A stretch of DNA of 64,000 nt from Rathayibacter sp. VKM Ac-2857 (GTDB taxonomy: Bacteria; Actinomycetota; Actinomycetes; Actinomycetales; Microbacteriaceae). Below, piece after piece: positions 53,442 through 62,498 of this stretch. The position numbers and the translations under genes were made by a program. Positions within the stretch are counted from its first letter, which is position 1, and each line of letters starts with the position of its first letter. The stretch is taken from NCBI RefSeq assembly GCF_013205025.1, contig NZ_JABMLE010000002.1, positions 847,775 through 911,774 of the forward strand. The letters are read 5' to 3'. The notes below the pieces were generated by a model. The model ran no database searches, was not told where the DNA came from, and saw only the letters and a list, made by a program, of their open reading frames with translations.

Positions 53442-53630
53442 CATGCTGATCGAGTAGCCCGCGCAGCGGGCGTATCGAGATCCACCCCCACCGAGAGTCG
53501 AGTCTGCAGACCCGCCGTGCTGATGACGGCGGGTCTCGATACGCCCCTCCGGGGCTACTCGACCAGCATGGAGGGACCCGGCGGGGCTACTCGACCAGCA
53601 TGAGCGGACGCGGAGCTACTCGACCAGCAC
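53442..53630. repeat. Palindromic intergenic repeat cluster 9
   Basis: Inverted full copy (53442-53489), forward full copy (53528-53570; stem GCCCC-TCC-GGGGC) and two truncated forward tails ending CTACTCGACCAGCA (53581-53630). A CAGACAG tandem precedes the first (53415-53438). Confidence 0.9.
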
Positions 53631-53666
53631 GACCGGGCGCCGCGCGTCCTCGCCCCACCCGGGCAC

Positions 53667-53711
53667 GACGGAACCCCCGGTCGGCTCGCGCTGACCGGGG
53701 GTTCCGCCGGC
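53667..53711. terminator. Terminator-like hairpin, related to the tRNA-Ser terminator
   Basis: GGAACCCCCGGTC and GACCGGGGGTTCC form a 13-bp perfect stem. The sequence resembles the 50-bp repeats at 56904 and 58306, including GTCGGCTC and the GGCGG end. It lies about 100 bp beyond the GH43 gene stop. Confidence 0.7.
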
Positions 53712-53811
53712 GGGGGTCGGCGGGCACCGGACCCGATGGGCCCGCCCGCCCCCGCGGGAGACGCGCAGTCGCGCGGAGGTTTCCCCCCACCGCGCGACCC
53801 TCACGCCTCAG

Positions 53812-55242
53812 CTAGGCGACGAAGCTCCACTTCTGGTGGTTGCCTCCGTTGCAGGACCAGGTGCCGAGCTGACGACCCGCGGTCGTGCTCTCGTCGGGCA
53901 CGTCGAGGCAGGCGCCGCTCGCGCGGTTGACGATCGTCTGACCGCTGACCTGCCACTGCGTCGTCTGCCCGGACGTGCAGGGCGCCTGCACCAGCGCGCC
54001 GCCGGAGCCCGAGGTACCGGACTGTGCGAGGCAGAGCCCGCTGTGCTGCGTCTGGAACTGCACGTAGCCACCGGCCGACGCCCGGGCGAACACGGCGTTC
54101 GACCCGTTGCCGCAGGTCCACTGGACCACCTTCGAGCCGGTCGCGGTCGAGTCGTCCGCGACGTTCACGCAGAGACCGCTCGACGCCGACTTGATCGTCG
54201 ACCGCGGCAGCGCCGGGGCGGCGTTCACCGTTCCCGCGGCGGTGTCGATGACGACCCCGTCCACCTCGGGCATCGCGACCGAGGTGTTCGTCGGGAAGCG
54301 CAGCGGCTGCCAGACGTAGCTGGAGTCGTTCACCGCGCCGTTGTTCGCGCCCGCCCAGCGGTCGCCCATGTAGAGGTAGGAGGTGCCGGCCGTGCCGCTG
54401 ATCGTCGCCACATAGGTCGGCTGCGAGCGGTTGCCGGTCGGCCCGCCGAAGTCGGTCGGCGTCGACCAGGGTCCGGTGATCTTCGTGGCCGTGGAGTACT
54501 TGTTCTGGTTCGGGCTCCAGCCCGTGGTCCCGGACGAGAGCGCGAAGTAGACGCCGTTGCGCTTGAAGATCGTCGGCGCCTCACGCGACTGGTTCTCCCA
54601 GTGCAGGCCCTGGAACGACTCGACGTTCGTGTAGGACGCGTTGAGCTTGAAGATCGCCGTCGACGCGTTCGTCGTGGGGATGGCCGTCGACGAGAAGAGG
54701 TACGCCGACCCGTCGTCGTCCTGGTACACCGTCATGTCGCGCGACTCGTAGCCGAGCGGCCGGAAGCTGCCCTGGTAGGCGTAGGAGCCGTCGATCGTGC
54801 TCGACGTGGCGACCGCGGTCCGGCCCTCCCAGTAGTTCTGCCCGTTCTCCCAGTGCATCCAGAGCACGTACTTCTGCGTGGCGGCGTTGTAGACCAGCTT
54901 CGGCCGCTCGATCGTGGAGACGTTCAGCTCCGGCGCCGAGTTCTTGGTGAGGATGTCGCCGCGGAACTCCCAGTTCTTGAAGTCGGTCGAGCGGTAGAGC
55001 GGGACCGAGATGAAGCGGTTGTCCGCGTCGGTGCTCTGCCCGACCCAGTAGTAGTACTGCCCCACCTTGAGCAGCCCGGCGCCGTGACCGTGGATCGGCT
55101 GGCCCTGGGTGGTGAGGAACTGCGTGCCGTTCGTGACGGTCTGCGGCGCCGCCGTCGCGGGCGCCAGGCCCGCGACCGCGACCAGCGCCGCCGTGGCGAG
55201 CGCCATGAGCGCCAGCCTGATCCGTCCTCGTCGTTTCGTCAT
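53812..55242 (-). CDS. Secreted GH43 glycosidase with ricin-type (CBM13) lectin domain
   Basis: 476 aa. A signal peptide (LALMALATAALVAVAGLAPA) ends near ATAA. The five-bladed propeller spans about residues 35-345: IHGHGAGLLKVGQYYYWVGQ, SRDMTVYQDDDGSAYLFSS and WENQSREAPTIFKRNGVYF, with candidate catalytic acidic residues in SRDMTV and EAPTIF. The HGHGAG pattern resembles GH43 subfamily 24 exo-beta-1,3-galactanases. A beta-trefoil with QxW-type repeats (CVNVADD, QWTC, NHQKWSFV) ends the protein. Starts 14 bp after the GH30 gene. Confidence 0.85.
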   Translation of the reverse strand: MTKRRGRIRLALMALATAALVAVAGLAPATAAPQTVTNGTQFLTTQGQPIHGHGAGLLKVGQYYYWVGQSTDADNRFISVPLYRSTDFKNWEFRGDILTKNSAPELNVSTIERPKLVYNAATQKYVLWMHWENGQNYWEGRTAVATSSTIDGSYAYQGSFRPLGYESRDMTVYQDDDGSAYLFSSTAIPTTNASTAIFKLNASYTNVESFQGLHWENQSREAPTIFKRNGVYFALSSGTTGWSPNQNKYSTATKITGPWSTPTDFGGPTGNRSQPTYVATISGTAGTSYLYMGDRWAGANNGAVNDSSYVWQPLRFPTNTSVAMPEVDGVVIDTAAGTVNAAPALPRSTIKSASSGLCVNVADDSTATGSKVVQWTCGNGSNAVFARASAGGYVQFQTQHSGLCLAQSGTSGSGGALVQAPCTSGQTTQWQVSGQTIVNRASGACLDVPDESTTAGRQLGTWSCNGGNHQKWSFVA

Positions 55243-55256
55243 TGAAACTCTCCTTC

Positions 55257-56687
55257 TCAGTTGAGGGTCATCGAGGGGACGACCCACGTCGTGGTCGACA
55301 TCGCGGGAGCGGATGCCGTGAATCGGTTGCCGGCGAGCGCGACCGACGGCAGCGCCGCGAGGTCCTGGGAGGTGCCGGTGCGCACTCCCGAGGCGGTCGC
55401 GGTGGCGGGAGCGAAGCGGCTGAGGTCGTAGGTGACCGTCGCGGCAGCGGAGGTGTTGTTCACCGTGACGAGCACGACGCGCCGGCCGGCCTCGTCGTGG
55501 AAGGCGACGGTGTCGTTGTCGCTCACGCCGATCACCCGATAGCCGCGGCGGACGTAGCGGCTCCACTGCGCCATCGCCCAGAACTTCTTGTTCCGGGTGT
55601 AGTTCGAGAGGTCGGCGGAGGCGTTGTTGAGGTCGGTGTCGAGCATCCCCCAGCCACCGGAGTCGACCGCCTGCCAGTAGGCGAAGGCGCTCGCGCCCAG
55701 CCACTTCACGTCCCAGAGGATGTTCTGCGAGAGCGTCATGCCGCTCGCGTCGCCGTTGCCGTGCTCGGAGTCCCAGATCCGGGTGCCGCGGGCGGCCGTC
55801 TTGAAGCCGGTCCGATCGGAGCCCTCGTAGCTGTGCACGTTGTACTGGCCGACAAGCGCCCGCGTCTGCGCGGACCAGCTGTTCACCGTGTCGCGGCCGA
55901 CGTCGATGCTCGTCTCGTCCGATGCGGCGATGCGCGTCGGCGAGCCCTGCCGCGCGAGCTCGTCCGCCAGTGCCTTCAGCATCGTCGCCTGGTTCGCCGG
56001 GAACATCCGGTTGCCCTCCTGGCGGTTGCCGAAGGTCCAGTAGGCGGCGCTCGGCTCGTTGACCGGCGAGAGCGTGCGGAACGGGACGCCCCACGTCGTG
56101 CGGAAGCGCTCGTTGACCGTCACGAGGTACCGGGCGAAGGCCTCGTAGCTGTCGGTGCGCAGGTTCTCGGCGGCGTTCCTGCCCCCGGTGACGCTGCCCG
56201 AGATGGTCATCCACCAGGGCGGCGAGTTGGCGAACGACTCGGCGAGGAACTCGCTCGCCGGGATCCGCGACTTGGCGGCCTGGAGGAACCAGCGCTGATT
56301 CGGGTCGGCGGACCAGTCGTAGGCCGCCGAGGCGGACGCGAGGTAGCCGGGAATGCGGGCGCGCAGATCCATGTGCCCGGGGTAGGCCGGGTTCTCGCCG
56401 CCGCCGATGTTGTAGCGGACGATGTTCAGCCCGAGACCCTTGTCGCGGTCGAAGAGTAGATCGGCGTAGGTGTCGCGCACCGCCTGCGTGCCGCCGATGC
56501 GGTGCGCGAACCAGCAGAGCGCCGTGCCGAAGCCCTCCCACACCGGTCCGCGCTGCCCGGGGTCGACGACCGCGGTGCCGGTGGCGGCGTGTGCGGGCGC
56601 GGCGCCCGACCCAGCGACCGCCGTGACCGCGCCCGTGAGCGCCGCCGTGCCTGCGAGGGCGAGAAGCCCTCTCCTGTCCATCGTCAT
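55257..56687 (-). CDS. Secreted GH30 glycoside hydrolase (beta-1,6-galactanase-like)
   Basis: 476 aa, ATG with perfect AAGGAGG. The signal MDRRGLLALAGTAALTGAVT has the twin arginines of a Tat substrate. The barrel has WEGFGTALCWFAHRIGG, LNIVRYNIGGGEN, the acid/base Glu in SPVNEPSAAYW (about residue 208) and the nucleophile Glu in WDSEHGNGD (about 306). A C-terminal beta domain ends STTTWVVPSMTLN. The N-terminal pattern with CWFAHRIGG is like GH30_5 endo-beta-1,6-galactanases. Forms an operon with GH43. Confidence 0.87.
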   Translation of the reverse strand: MTMDRRGLLALAGTAALTGAVTAVAGSGAAPAHAATGTAVVDPGQRGPVWEGFGTALCWFAHRIGGTQAVRDTYADLLFDRDKGLGLNIVRYNIGGGENPAYPGHMDLRARIPGYLASASAAYDWSADPNQRWFLQAAKSRIPASEFLAESFANSPPWWMTISGSVTGGRNAAENLRTDSYEAFARYLVTVNERFRTTWGVPFRTLSPVNEPSAAYWTFGNRQEGNRMFPANQATMLKALADELARQGSPTRIAASDETSIDVGRDTVNSWSAQTRALVGQYNVHSYEGSDRTGFKTAARGTRIWDSEHGNGDASGMTLSQNILWDVKWLGASAFAYWQAVDSGGWGMLDTDLNNASADLSNYTRNKKFWAMAQWSRYVRRGYRVIGVSDNDTVAFHDEAGRRVVLVTVNNTSAAATVTYDLSRFAPATATASGVRTGTSQDLAALPSVALAGNRFTASAPAMSTTTWVVPSMTLN

Positions 56688-56713
56688 GGGTACCTCCTTG
56701 TACCTGTGGTGCT

Positions 56714-56749
56714 CGTGCAGCGGCGCTCCATCGGCGTCTCCGCTGCACG
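56714..56749 (-). promoter_or_regulatory. Hairpin in the GH30 leader
   Basis: CGTGCAGCGG (56714-56723) and CCGCTGCACG (56740-56749) form a 10-bp perfect inverted repeat with a 16-nt loop, 27 bp before the GH30 start. It may be an mRNA leader structure or an operator. The rest of 56750-56903 shows nothing definite. Confidence 0.4.
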
Positions 56750-56903
56750 GATGTCCACGTCAACATCAGTCAGGCGAACGTAGCATGGCAGCGCAACCAT
56801 CTCCAGCCCGATCCACACCGCCAGCACCAGAAGCCTCGGACGGGGGTCACCCACGTCCGCGGCAACGTCGTGCCCGAGTGCCATGAGCGACGCGCGTGGA
56901 AAC

Positions 56904-56953
56904 GACAGAACCCCCGGTCGGCTCTCGCTGACTCGGGGATTCTGACTGGCGGT
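56904..56953. repeat. 50-bp direct repeat, left copy
   Basis: Matches 58306-58355 at 49 of 50 positions (A instead of G at 56939). It contains the terminator hairpin CCCCCG...CGGGG and ends in TGGCGGT. No tRNA adjoins this copy. Confidence 0.85.
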
Positions 56954-57018
56954 GACGATCGCTCCTCGTCGAACTGATCGACGTACCGATGTTCCTACGC
57001 CGCCGTCGCAGGCACTTC

Positions 57019-57684
57019 CTAGTGGATGGTGAGATCGAATTGCTGAGCGACCCGCGCCAAGTGCGGATCGTTCTTCTCCACGGTCAGCCGCCGGCCCTCC
57101 GCGACCTCCGTACCACCGAAGATCGCCCAGCACTCGAAATCCCCGACCTTCGACATGTAGCGGATTCCCGAGTACAGAAGCTCACCGTCTTCATCCATCG
57201 CAACGTACGCGTGGAGAGCGATCGCACGCGTGACGAGACGATTCGCTCCCCGCACACGCGCGACATCGAGGTGCTCGATGCCGAGCGAGGTCAGGACGGG
57301 CGCCATCACTTCCGTCAGGTAGGTGTGGGTCTCGGTGGCCTCCACGTCGAGGAAGGGTGCTGGCTGCACCGGATGGATCGCCACAAGAGCGCGATTCATC
57401 CGCCACTCTGCAGGCACACTGCCGACCGACATGAAACCTTCGTCGCCCGCCTGAGAGAGAGCACGCATCCGTGCACTCGGACGCAATCGCGCAAGCGTCT
57501 CGGCGTAGGAGCCGCTCGGATCTGTCGCGGCGTACATCACGTCACCGCCGGGCACGTCGAAGCGATTGCCTGCAGTCGCGACCGCCGCGTCGACCGGATC
57601 GATTCTCGAGAAGTGAACGGGCTGAGATGCTCTCCCCACCCTCCAGAGCGAACCCGGGCAGTCGACCTCTGCCGGCTCAGCCAC
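57019..57684 (-). CDS. RES-domain toxin
   Basis: 221 aa. The RES core is SLWRVGRASQPVHFSRIDP, GNRFDVPGGDVMYAATDPSG and SYAETLARLRP, with the conserved Arg, Glu and Ser residues; C-terminal RYMSKVGDFECWAIFGG completes the fold. Known RES toxins degrade NAD+ and arrest growth. The ATG overlaps the antitoxin stop by 8 bp. The gene is richer in A/T than its neighbours and lies between 50-bp direct repeats. Confidence 0.88.
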   Translation of the reverse strand: MAEPAEVDCPGSLWRVGRASQPVHFSRIDPVDAAVATAGNRFDVPGGDVMYAATDPSGSYAETLARLRPSARMRALSQAGDEGFMSVGSVPAEWRMNRALVAIHPVQPAPFLDVEATETHTYLTEVMAPVLTSLGIEHLDVARVRGANRLVTRAIALHAYVAMDEDGELLYSGIRYMSKVGDFECWAIFGGTEVAEGRRLTVEKNDPHLARVAQQFDLTIH

Positions 57685-58063
57685 CGTTCACATAGGCGCG
57701 CGCCGCCGCCATCACTTCCCGGAAACGACCCTCTGAGAGCGCCTCAGCAGGAGCTTCGTCCTCGAGCTGAGGATTCATTCCCATGAACCACGCTCGGATC
57801 GTGTGCTCCCCCTCCACCGAGAGCAGAAGGGCGAAGACCTGGTAAGTGTTGCGAACGATCCGCTCGTCAGTCGGCCCCAAGCGAAGCTGTTCGTTCTCAA
57901 CCCACCGAGAGATCGTCCGGACGTCTCTGCCCACGATGAGAGCAAGAAGATTCTTTCCCAGCGCGCCGGCAAGACGGCGGACGATGTCATCGGGACTGAC
58001 TGCAAGCGCGTCAGTGTGGGCGCTGGTACGAGCGGCGTTCGTCCGAGCTGTGGTGTTGGGCAC
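57677..58063 (-). CDS. Xre/MbcA/ParS-family antitoxin for the RES toxin
   Basis: 128 aa. GTG 58063 is chosen because AGGAGGAG precedes it; upstream ATGs lack a site. Central helices LLALIVGRDVRTISRWVENE carry the DNA-binding-like part, and RAWFMGMNPQLEDEAPAEAL with FREVMAAARAYV is the DUF2384 toxin-binding end. Antitoxin-first order is normal for RES-Xre operons. Confidence 0.87.
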   Translation of the reverse strand: MPNTTARTNAARTSAHTDALAVSPDDIVRRLAGALGKNLLALIVGRDVRTISRWVENEQLRLGPTDERIVRNTYQVFALLLSVEGEHTIRAWFMGMNPQLEDEAPAEALSEGRFREVMAAARAYVNGG

Positions 58064-58305
58064 GGTTCTCCTCCTGTGGCGGCGCGGCATCGGTCGCCTG
58101 ACCTGCTCGAAGCACCCCGTGGACATCATTGTCAACGAAATGTCCGACTGGAGTCAGCGTAGTTGACGGTTCTGTGAACCATATCTGTCGACGCTGCGTG
58201 TCGGGTACCCCCGTGAGAGCTCCGTATGAAAGCGGATTCCGTAGCACCCGCACCCGAGTCGGCTTCTGTCCCACCCGCGCCGACGGTGTCGCGCGGTCCG
58301 GGAAT

Positions 58306-58355
58306 GACAGAACCCCCGGTCGGCTCTCGCTGACTCGGGGGTTCTGACTGGCGGT
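58306..58355. repeat. 50-bp direct repeat, right copy, at the tRNA-Ser 3' end
   Basis: Covers the tRNA-Ser terminator (AGAACCCCCG and CGGGGGTTCT, 10-bp stem at 58310-58319/58336-58345) and the last 4 nt of the tRNA gene (58352-58355). Confidence 0.85.
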
Positions 58356-58438
58356 ACCGGTGGGATTTGAACCCACGGTGGACGCAAGCCCACACATGTT
58401 TTCGAGACATGCTCCTTCGGCCGCTCGGACACGGTACC
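58352..58438 (-). tRNA. tRNA-Ser (anticodon CGA)
   Basis: 87 nt. Acceptor GGTACCG/CGGTACC, anticodon stem CATGT/ACATG with loop CTCGAAA (CGA), long variable arm (GTGGGCTTGCGTCCAC) of class II tRNAs, T arm GTGGG-TTCAAAT-CCCAC, discriminator G, CCA not encoded. Confidence 0.96.
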
Positions 58439-58516
58439 GAGGACGAGTGTACGCGAGGCTCAGGAATCCCGCCAATCGGCGCGGGAACCGCGGCCGAGCA
58501 CGGGCGCCGGCCGAGC

Positions 58517-59413
58517 TCAGGCGGGCGCGGGCAGGAGGAAGGCGAGCACCCGCTCCCACTCGGAGACGGCGAGCAGGTGGCCGCGCCCGGGCACGACCTC
58601 GAGGCGCGAGTCGGGCAGGCGGGCGGCGTACCACTCGCCGTGCAGGCGGCCGACGGTCGCGTCGTCGGCGCCGTAGAGGAGGAGCGCCGGGGCGTCGACC
58701 GTCTCGACCGCGAAGCCCCACTCCTGCAGGGTGTAGCCGACGATGTCCGCGGCCTGGCCGAGGTTGCCCTGGGCGACGGCGCGCTCGAGCATCGCCAGGA
58801 GCCGATCGCGGACGCCGGGCGCCTCGAGCACAGCCGCATCGGCGGCGTCCCCGCCGAGCACGCCGAGCAGCGACTCGGGGCTGGGTGACGGACCGAACGC
58901 CGTGTCGAGCGCGGCGGCGAGGGAGCGGACCGCCTCGTCCACCGGCCGCTCGCGCAGCTGCTCGAGCATCGCCCGGTTCTGCTCGCCGACCCACGGCACG
59001 GCGTCGTCGGGGGCGGGGGTGCCGAGGACGGCGACGCGCTCGACCAGGCCCGGGTAGTTGGCCGAGAGGGCGAGGGCGACGCGGCCGCCCGCTGACCAGC
59101 CGGCCGCGGTGACGGAGGCGATGCCCGCAGTCGCGAGGTACTCGGCGATGTCGGCGGCGGCCTGCTCCGGGCTCGCGCCGGCACCGGCGCCGGCGGGGTC
59201 GACGTCGGTCAGCAGCGCCGAGGCGCCGTAGCCGGGGCGGTCGACCGACAGGAGCCGCACGCCGTGGCGGGCGGTGGCCGCGGGGTCCGGGTCGAGACCG
59301 GCGGCGCCGGGCGCGGGGTGCGCGAGCACGACGACGTGCTCGGCGTCCTCCGGGCCGGACCAGACGACTCCGAGCGCGCGGCCGGACTTGAGGGTGTGCA
59401 CCGTCGAGGACAT
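58517..59413 (-). CDS. Alpha/beta hydrolase
   Basis: 298 aa. Nucleophile in GWSAGGRVAL, acid in LLYGADDATV and His in PGRGHLLAV give the triad; VDRPGYGAS is the oxyanion-region turn. No signal peptide. Divergent from radA with a 246-bp gap that contains no further gene. Substrate unknown. Confidence 0.87.
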   Translation of the reverse strand: MSSTVHTLKSGRALGVVWSGPEDAEHVVVLAHPAPGAAGLDPDPAATARHGVRLLSVDRPGYGASALLTDVDPAGAGAGASPEQAAADIAEYLATAGIASVTAAGWSAGGRVALALSANYPGLVERVAVLGTPAPDDAVPWVGEQNRAMLEQLRERPVDEAVRSLAAALDTAFGPSPSPESLLGVLGGDAADAAVLEAPGVRDRLLAMLERAVAQGNLGQAADIVGYTLQEWGFAVETVDAPALLLYGADDATVGRLHGEWYAARLPDSRLEVVPGRGHLLAVSEWERVLAFLLPAPA

Positions 59414-59659
59414 GCGCTCAGTCTCCCGCAGACCACCGACACCGCCCGCGCGCCGCTCGGGCGCCCGCGGGACTCCTCCCCACCGGGTCGCTCGGCCGGC
59501 TGTCCACCGTCCGGGCGCGGCGCGTCCGGGTGTCGGCGGTGCCCGCTAGGGTCGAAGACACGTTCGAAGGAACGCTCCGATGTCGGAGGCCGGCCGTAGC
59601 GTCGCCGGTGCTCCCTCGCTCCACCTCTGCCCCGCACTCCCCCGGCCCGGAAGGACCCC

Positions 59660-61015
59660 ATGGCCTCCTCGAAGACGCGCACCGCCGCCTACCGCTGCTC
59701 CGAGTGCGGCTGGACGACCGCGAAGTGGGTCGGCCGCTGCGGCGAGTGCCAGCAGTGGGGCTCCGTGATCGAGAGCACCGAGCGCACCGGTCTCGTCCGA
59801 GCGGTCGCCGCCGTCGCCCCCACCGCGGCGCGGCTCGCCAAGCCGATCACGCAGATCGAGACCACCTCGGCCGCCCACCGGCCCACCGGCGTGGGCGAGC
59901 TCGACCGGGTGCTCGGCGGCGGCATCGTCAACGGCGCGGTCGTGCTCCTCTCCGGCGAGCCGGGCGTCGGCAAGTCGACGCTGCTGCTCGAGGTCGCCTC
60001 CCGCGCCGCCGCCGAGGGCCAGCGCGTCCTCTACGTCAGCGCGGAGGAGTCCGCCGCGCAGGTCCGGATGCGCGCCGAGCGCACCGGCGCCATGCACGAC
60101 AGCCTGTTCCTCGCCGCCGAGACCGATCTCGCCACCGTCCTCGGCCAGATCGACGAGGTCCGGCCGGACCTCCTCATCGTCGACTCCGTGCAGACCGTGG
60201 CGAGCGACACGGTGGACGGCCTGCCCGGCGGGCCGAGTCAGGTCCGCGAGGTCGCCGCGACGCTCATCCGGGTCTGCAAGGAGCGCGCCCTCCCCCTCGT
60301 CCTCGTCGGCCACGTCACCAAGGACGGCTCGATCGCCGGCCCGCGCCTGCTCGAGCACCTCGTCGACGTCGTCTGCCACTTCGAGGGCGACCGCCAGACG
60401 GCGCTGCGCTTCGTCCGCTCCCTCAAGAACCGCTTCGGCCCGACCGACGAGGTCGGCTGCTTCGAGATGACCGCCGAGGGCATCGCCGAGATCCCCGACC
60501 CCAGCGGCCTCTTCCTCAGCCGCACCCGCTTCCCCACCCCGGGCATCTGCGTCACCGTCGCGATGGAGGGGCGCCGCGCCCTGCCCGTCGAGATCCAGGC
60601 GCTCGTCATCGCGAACGACGGCGACCACCCGCGCCGCGTGACCAACGGCGTGGACGCCTCCCGCGTCGCGATGATCCTCGCGGTGCTCGAACGCCAGGCC
60701 GGCATCCCGCTGCGCCGCTGCGACGTCTACGTCTCCACCGTCGGCGGCGTGAAGCTGATGGAGCCGGCGGCCGACCTCGCCATCGCCGTCGCGATCGCCT
60801 CGGCTCACGCCTACACGCCCCTGCGCGCCGGGATCGCGGCCTTCGGCGAGATCAGCCTCTCCGGAGACATCCGTCCGGCGTCCGGCGCGAAGCAGCGGGC
60901 CAACGAGGCCACCCGGCTCGGCCACCCCTCCCACCTCGACTCGAGCGCCTTCACCCTCTCGAGCGCGATCACCCACGCCCTGGTGCCGGTGCCCGCCCGC
61001 ATCCCCGTCGGCTGA
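59660..61015 (+). CDS. radA: DNA repair protein RadA
   Basis: 451 aa, the normal size. N-terminal zinc finger with Cys13, 16, 27 and 30 (YRCSEC, GRCGEC), RecA-like ATPase with GEPGVGKST (about residues 99-107), the RadA-specific KNRFG motif (about 255) and a C-terminal Lon-protease-like domain. It drives branch migration during recombination and restart of forks. Housekeeping gene. Confidence 0.97.
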   Translation: MASSKTRTAAYRCSECGWTTAKWVGRCGECQQWGSVIESTERTGLVRAVAAVAPTAARLAKPITQIETTSAAHRPTGVGELDRVLGGGIVNGAVVLLSGEPGVGKSTLLLEVASRAAAEGQRVLYVSAEESAAQVRMRAERTGAMHDSLFLAAETDLATVLGQIDEVRPDLLIVDSVQTVASDTVDGLPGGPSQVREVAATLIRVCKERALPLVLVGHVTKDGSIAGPRLLEHLVDVVCHFEGDRQTALRFVRSLKNRFGPTDEVGCFEMTAEGIAEIPDPSGLFLSRTRFPTPGICVTVAMEGRRALPVEIQALVIANDGDHPRRVTNGVDASRVAMILAVLERQAGIPLRRCDVYVSTVGGVKLMEPAADLAIAVAIASAHAYTPLRAGIAAFGEISLSGDIRPASGAKQRANEATRLGHPSHLDSSAFTLSSAITHALVPVPARIPVG

Positions 61016-61052
61016 CCGGCGCCCCGCCGAGCCGCCGCCCTAGGCTGACGCC

Positions 61053-62498
61053 GTGAGCAGCGACACCGAGCGGAGCGACGTCGCCCCCGCAGCGACCCCG
61101 CCCGCCCGCCGTCGTCGCTTCCCGATCCCCGCCCTGCTCGACCAGGCCTTCTTCGTCCTCGGCGGAGTCGCCGCGACCCTGCTGGCGGTCGTCCTCGTCA
61201 CCGACGGCGTGCGCTCCGGCTGGGCCCAGATCGGCTTCTACCTCGCCGTCTGGGTGCTGGTCGCCTACCTGGTGCTGCCGCGGCTGCACCGCATCCTCAC
61301 CCGGCTCTACGTGCCCGACTACTTCATCGGCCGCGCGCGCACCAGCGACGGCCTGCTCGGCGACCCGGTCAACCTCGCCCTCCAGGGCAGTGACGCGCAG
61401 CTCGTGCACGCGATGACCTCCTCCGGCTGGACCCGCGCCGACGAGGTCACCGGGCGCAGCAGCTGGCGGATCATCACCGCCACGCTCACCCGCCGCAGCT
61501 ACCACCGCGCCCCCGTCTCGCCGCTCTTCGTGTTCGGGCGGCAGCAGGACGTCGCGTTCCAGCAGGAGGTCGCCGGCAACCCCAGCAAGCGCCACCACGT
61601 GCGCTTCTGGCGCTGCCCCGAGCGCTGGTTCCTGCCGGGCGGCTTCCCGGTGGAGTGGGTCGCCGCCGGCACCTTCGACCGCAGCGTCGGGCTCTCGCTC
61701 TTCACGCTCCAGGTCACGCACAAGATCTCGCCCGACACCGATCAGGAGCGCGACCACATCGTGGCGAGCCTCCGCGAGCACCACCCCGAGGTCGGCGTCG
61801 ACGTCATCCAGGACTTCTCGACCGGCTACCACTCGCGCAACGGCGGCGGCGACTCCATCGTCACCGACGGCGACCTGCCGGTGATCGACCTCCGCGCGAT
61901 CCTCCTGCCGCCCGGCGCCGCTGAACACGACGCGATCGCGCCCGCCGCCGCCACCGAACTGGCCGGCGCGCTCGGCACCTCGCCCGCGACGGTCCTCCGC
62001 CGGCCCGTCACCACCCACGTCGGCGCGCTGATGCTGGTCGCCCGCGGCCTCGCCTACGGGCTCCAGGCCGTGCTGCTGCTCGCCGGCGCCGCCTCGCTCG
62101 ACGATCTGACCTGGCTCGACGGCGGAACCGCCACCGCGGGCGGCTCGACGCTCGACGAGGCCTCGACCCGGCCGCTCGCGGTGGGCGTCCTCAGCGCCGC
62201 GATGCTCCTCTGGCTGCTCCTCGGCGCACTCGTGCTCCGCGGCTCCGGGACGGCCCGCACGCTCGCCCTCTCCTCCAGCCTGCTCAGCACGATCACCGCC
62301 TTCGTCGCCGTGCTGCAGGGCGGCGCGGCGATCAGCCTGCAGACCAACCTCGGCAGCGTCGCCTTCGACATCCTCGTGCTGCTCGCCCTCTCGAGCCGCA
62401 GCTCCCGCGACTACGCCGCCGCGAAGAGCCGCCTCCGCGCCTCACGACGCGTCGAGGCGAAGAACCGGCGGCGCACCCGCGGACGGGCGACGATCTAG
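61053..62498 (+). CDS. Membrane protein with LssY-C-type domain
   Basis: 481 aa, GTG start 6 nt after TAGGCT (61041-61046), which fits a leaderless transcript. Two N-terminal helices precede a soluble domain starting LYVPDYFIGRARTSDGLLGD and VNLALQGSDAQLVHAMTSSG, matching the LssY C-terminal family. Four C-terminal helices and a basic tail (KNRRRTRGR) follow. Function unknown. Its stop codon overlaps the convergent DUF2207 stop within CTAG. Confidence 0.82.
   Translation: MSSDTERSDVAPAATPPARRRRFPIPALLDQAFFVLGGVAATLLAVVLVTDGVRSGWAQIGFYLAVWVLVAYLVLPRLHRILTRLYVPDYFIGRARTSDGLLGDPVNLALQGSDAQLVHAMTSSGWTRADEVTGRSSWRIITATLTRRSYHRAPVSPLFVFGRQQDVAFQQEVAGNPSKRHHVRFWRCPERWFLPGGFPVEWVAAGTFDRSVGLSLFTLQVTHKISPDTDQERDHIVASLREHHPEVGVDVIQDFSTGYHSRNGGGDSIVTDGDLPVIDLRAILLPPGAAEHDAIAPAAATELAGALGTSPATVLRRPVTTHVGALMLVARGLAYGLQAVLLLAGAASLDDLTWLDGGTATAGGSTLDEASTRPLAVGVLSAAMLLWLLLGALVLRGSGTARTLALSSSLLSTITAFVAVLQGGAAISLQTNLGSVAFDILVLLALSSRSSRDYAAAKSRLRASRRVEAKNRRRTRGRATI

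Noticed and set aside
57019-58063. Prophage or integrative element at tRNA-Ser
   Set aside because: No integrase, excisionase or phage genes are present; only a toxin-antitoxin pair lies between the repeats.
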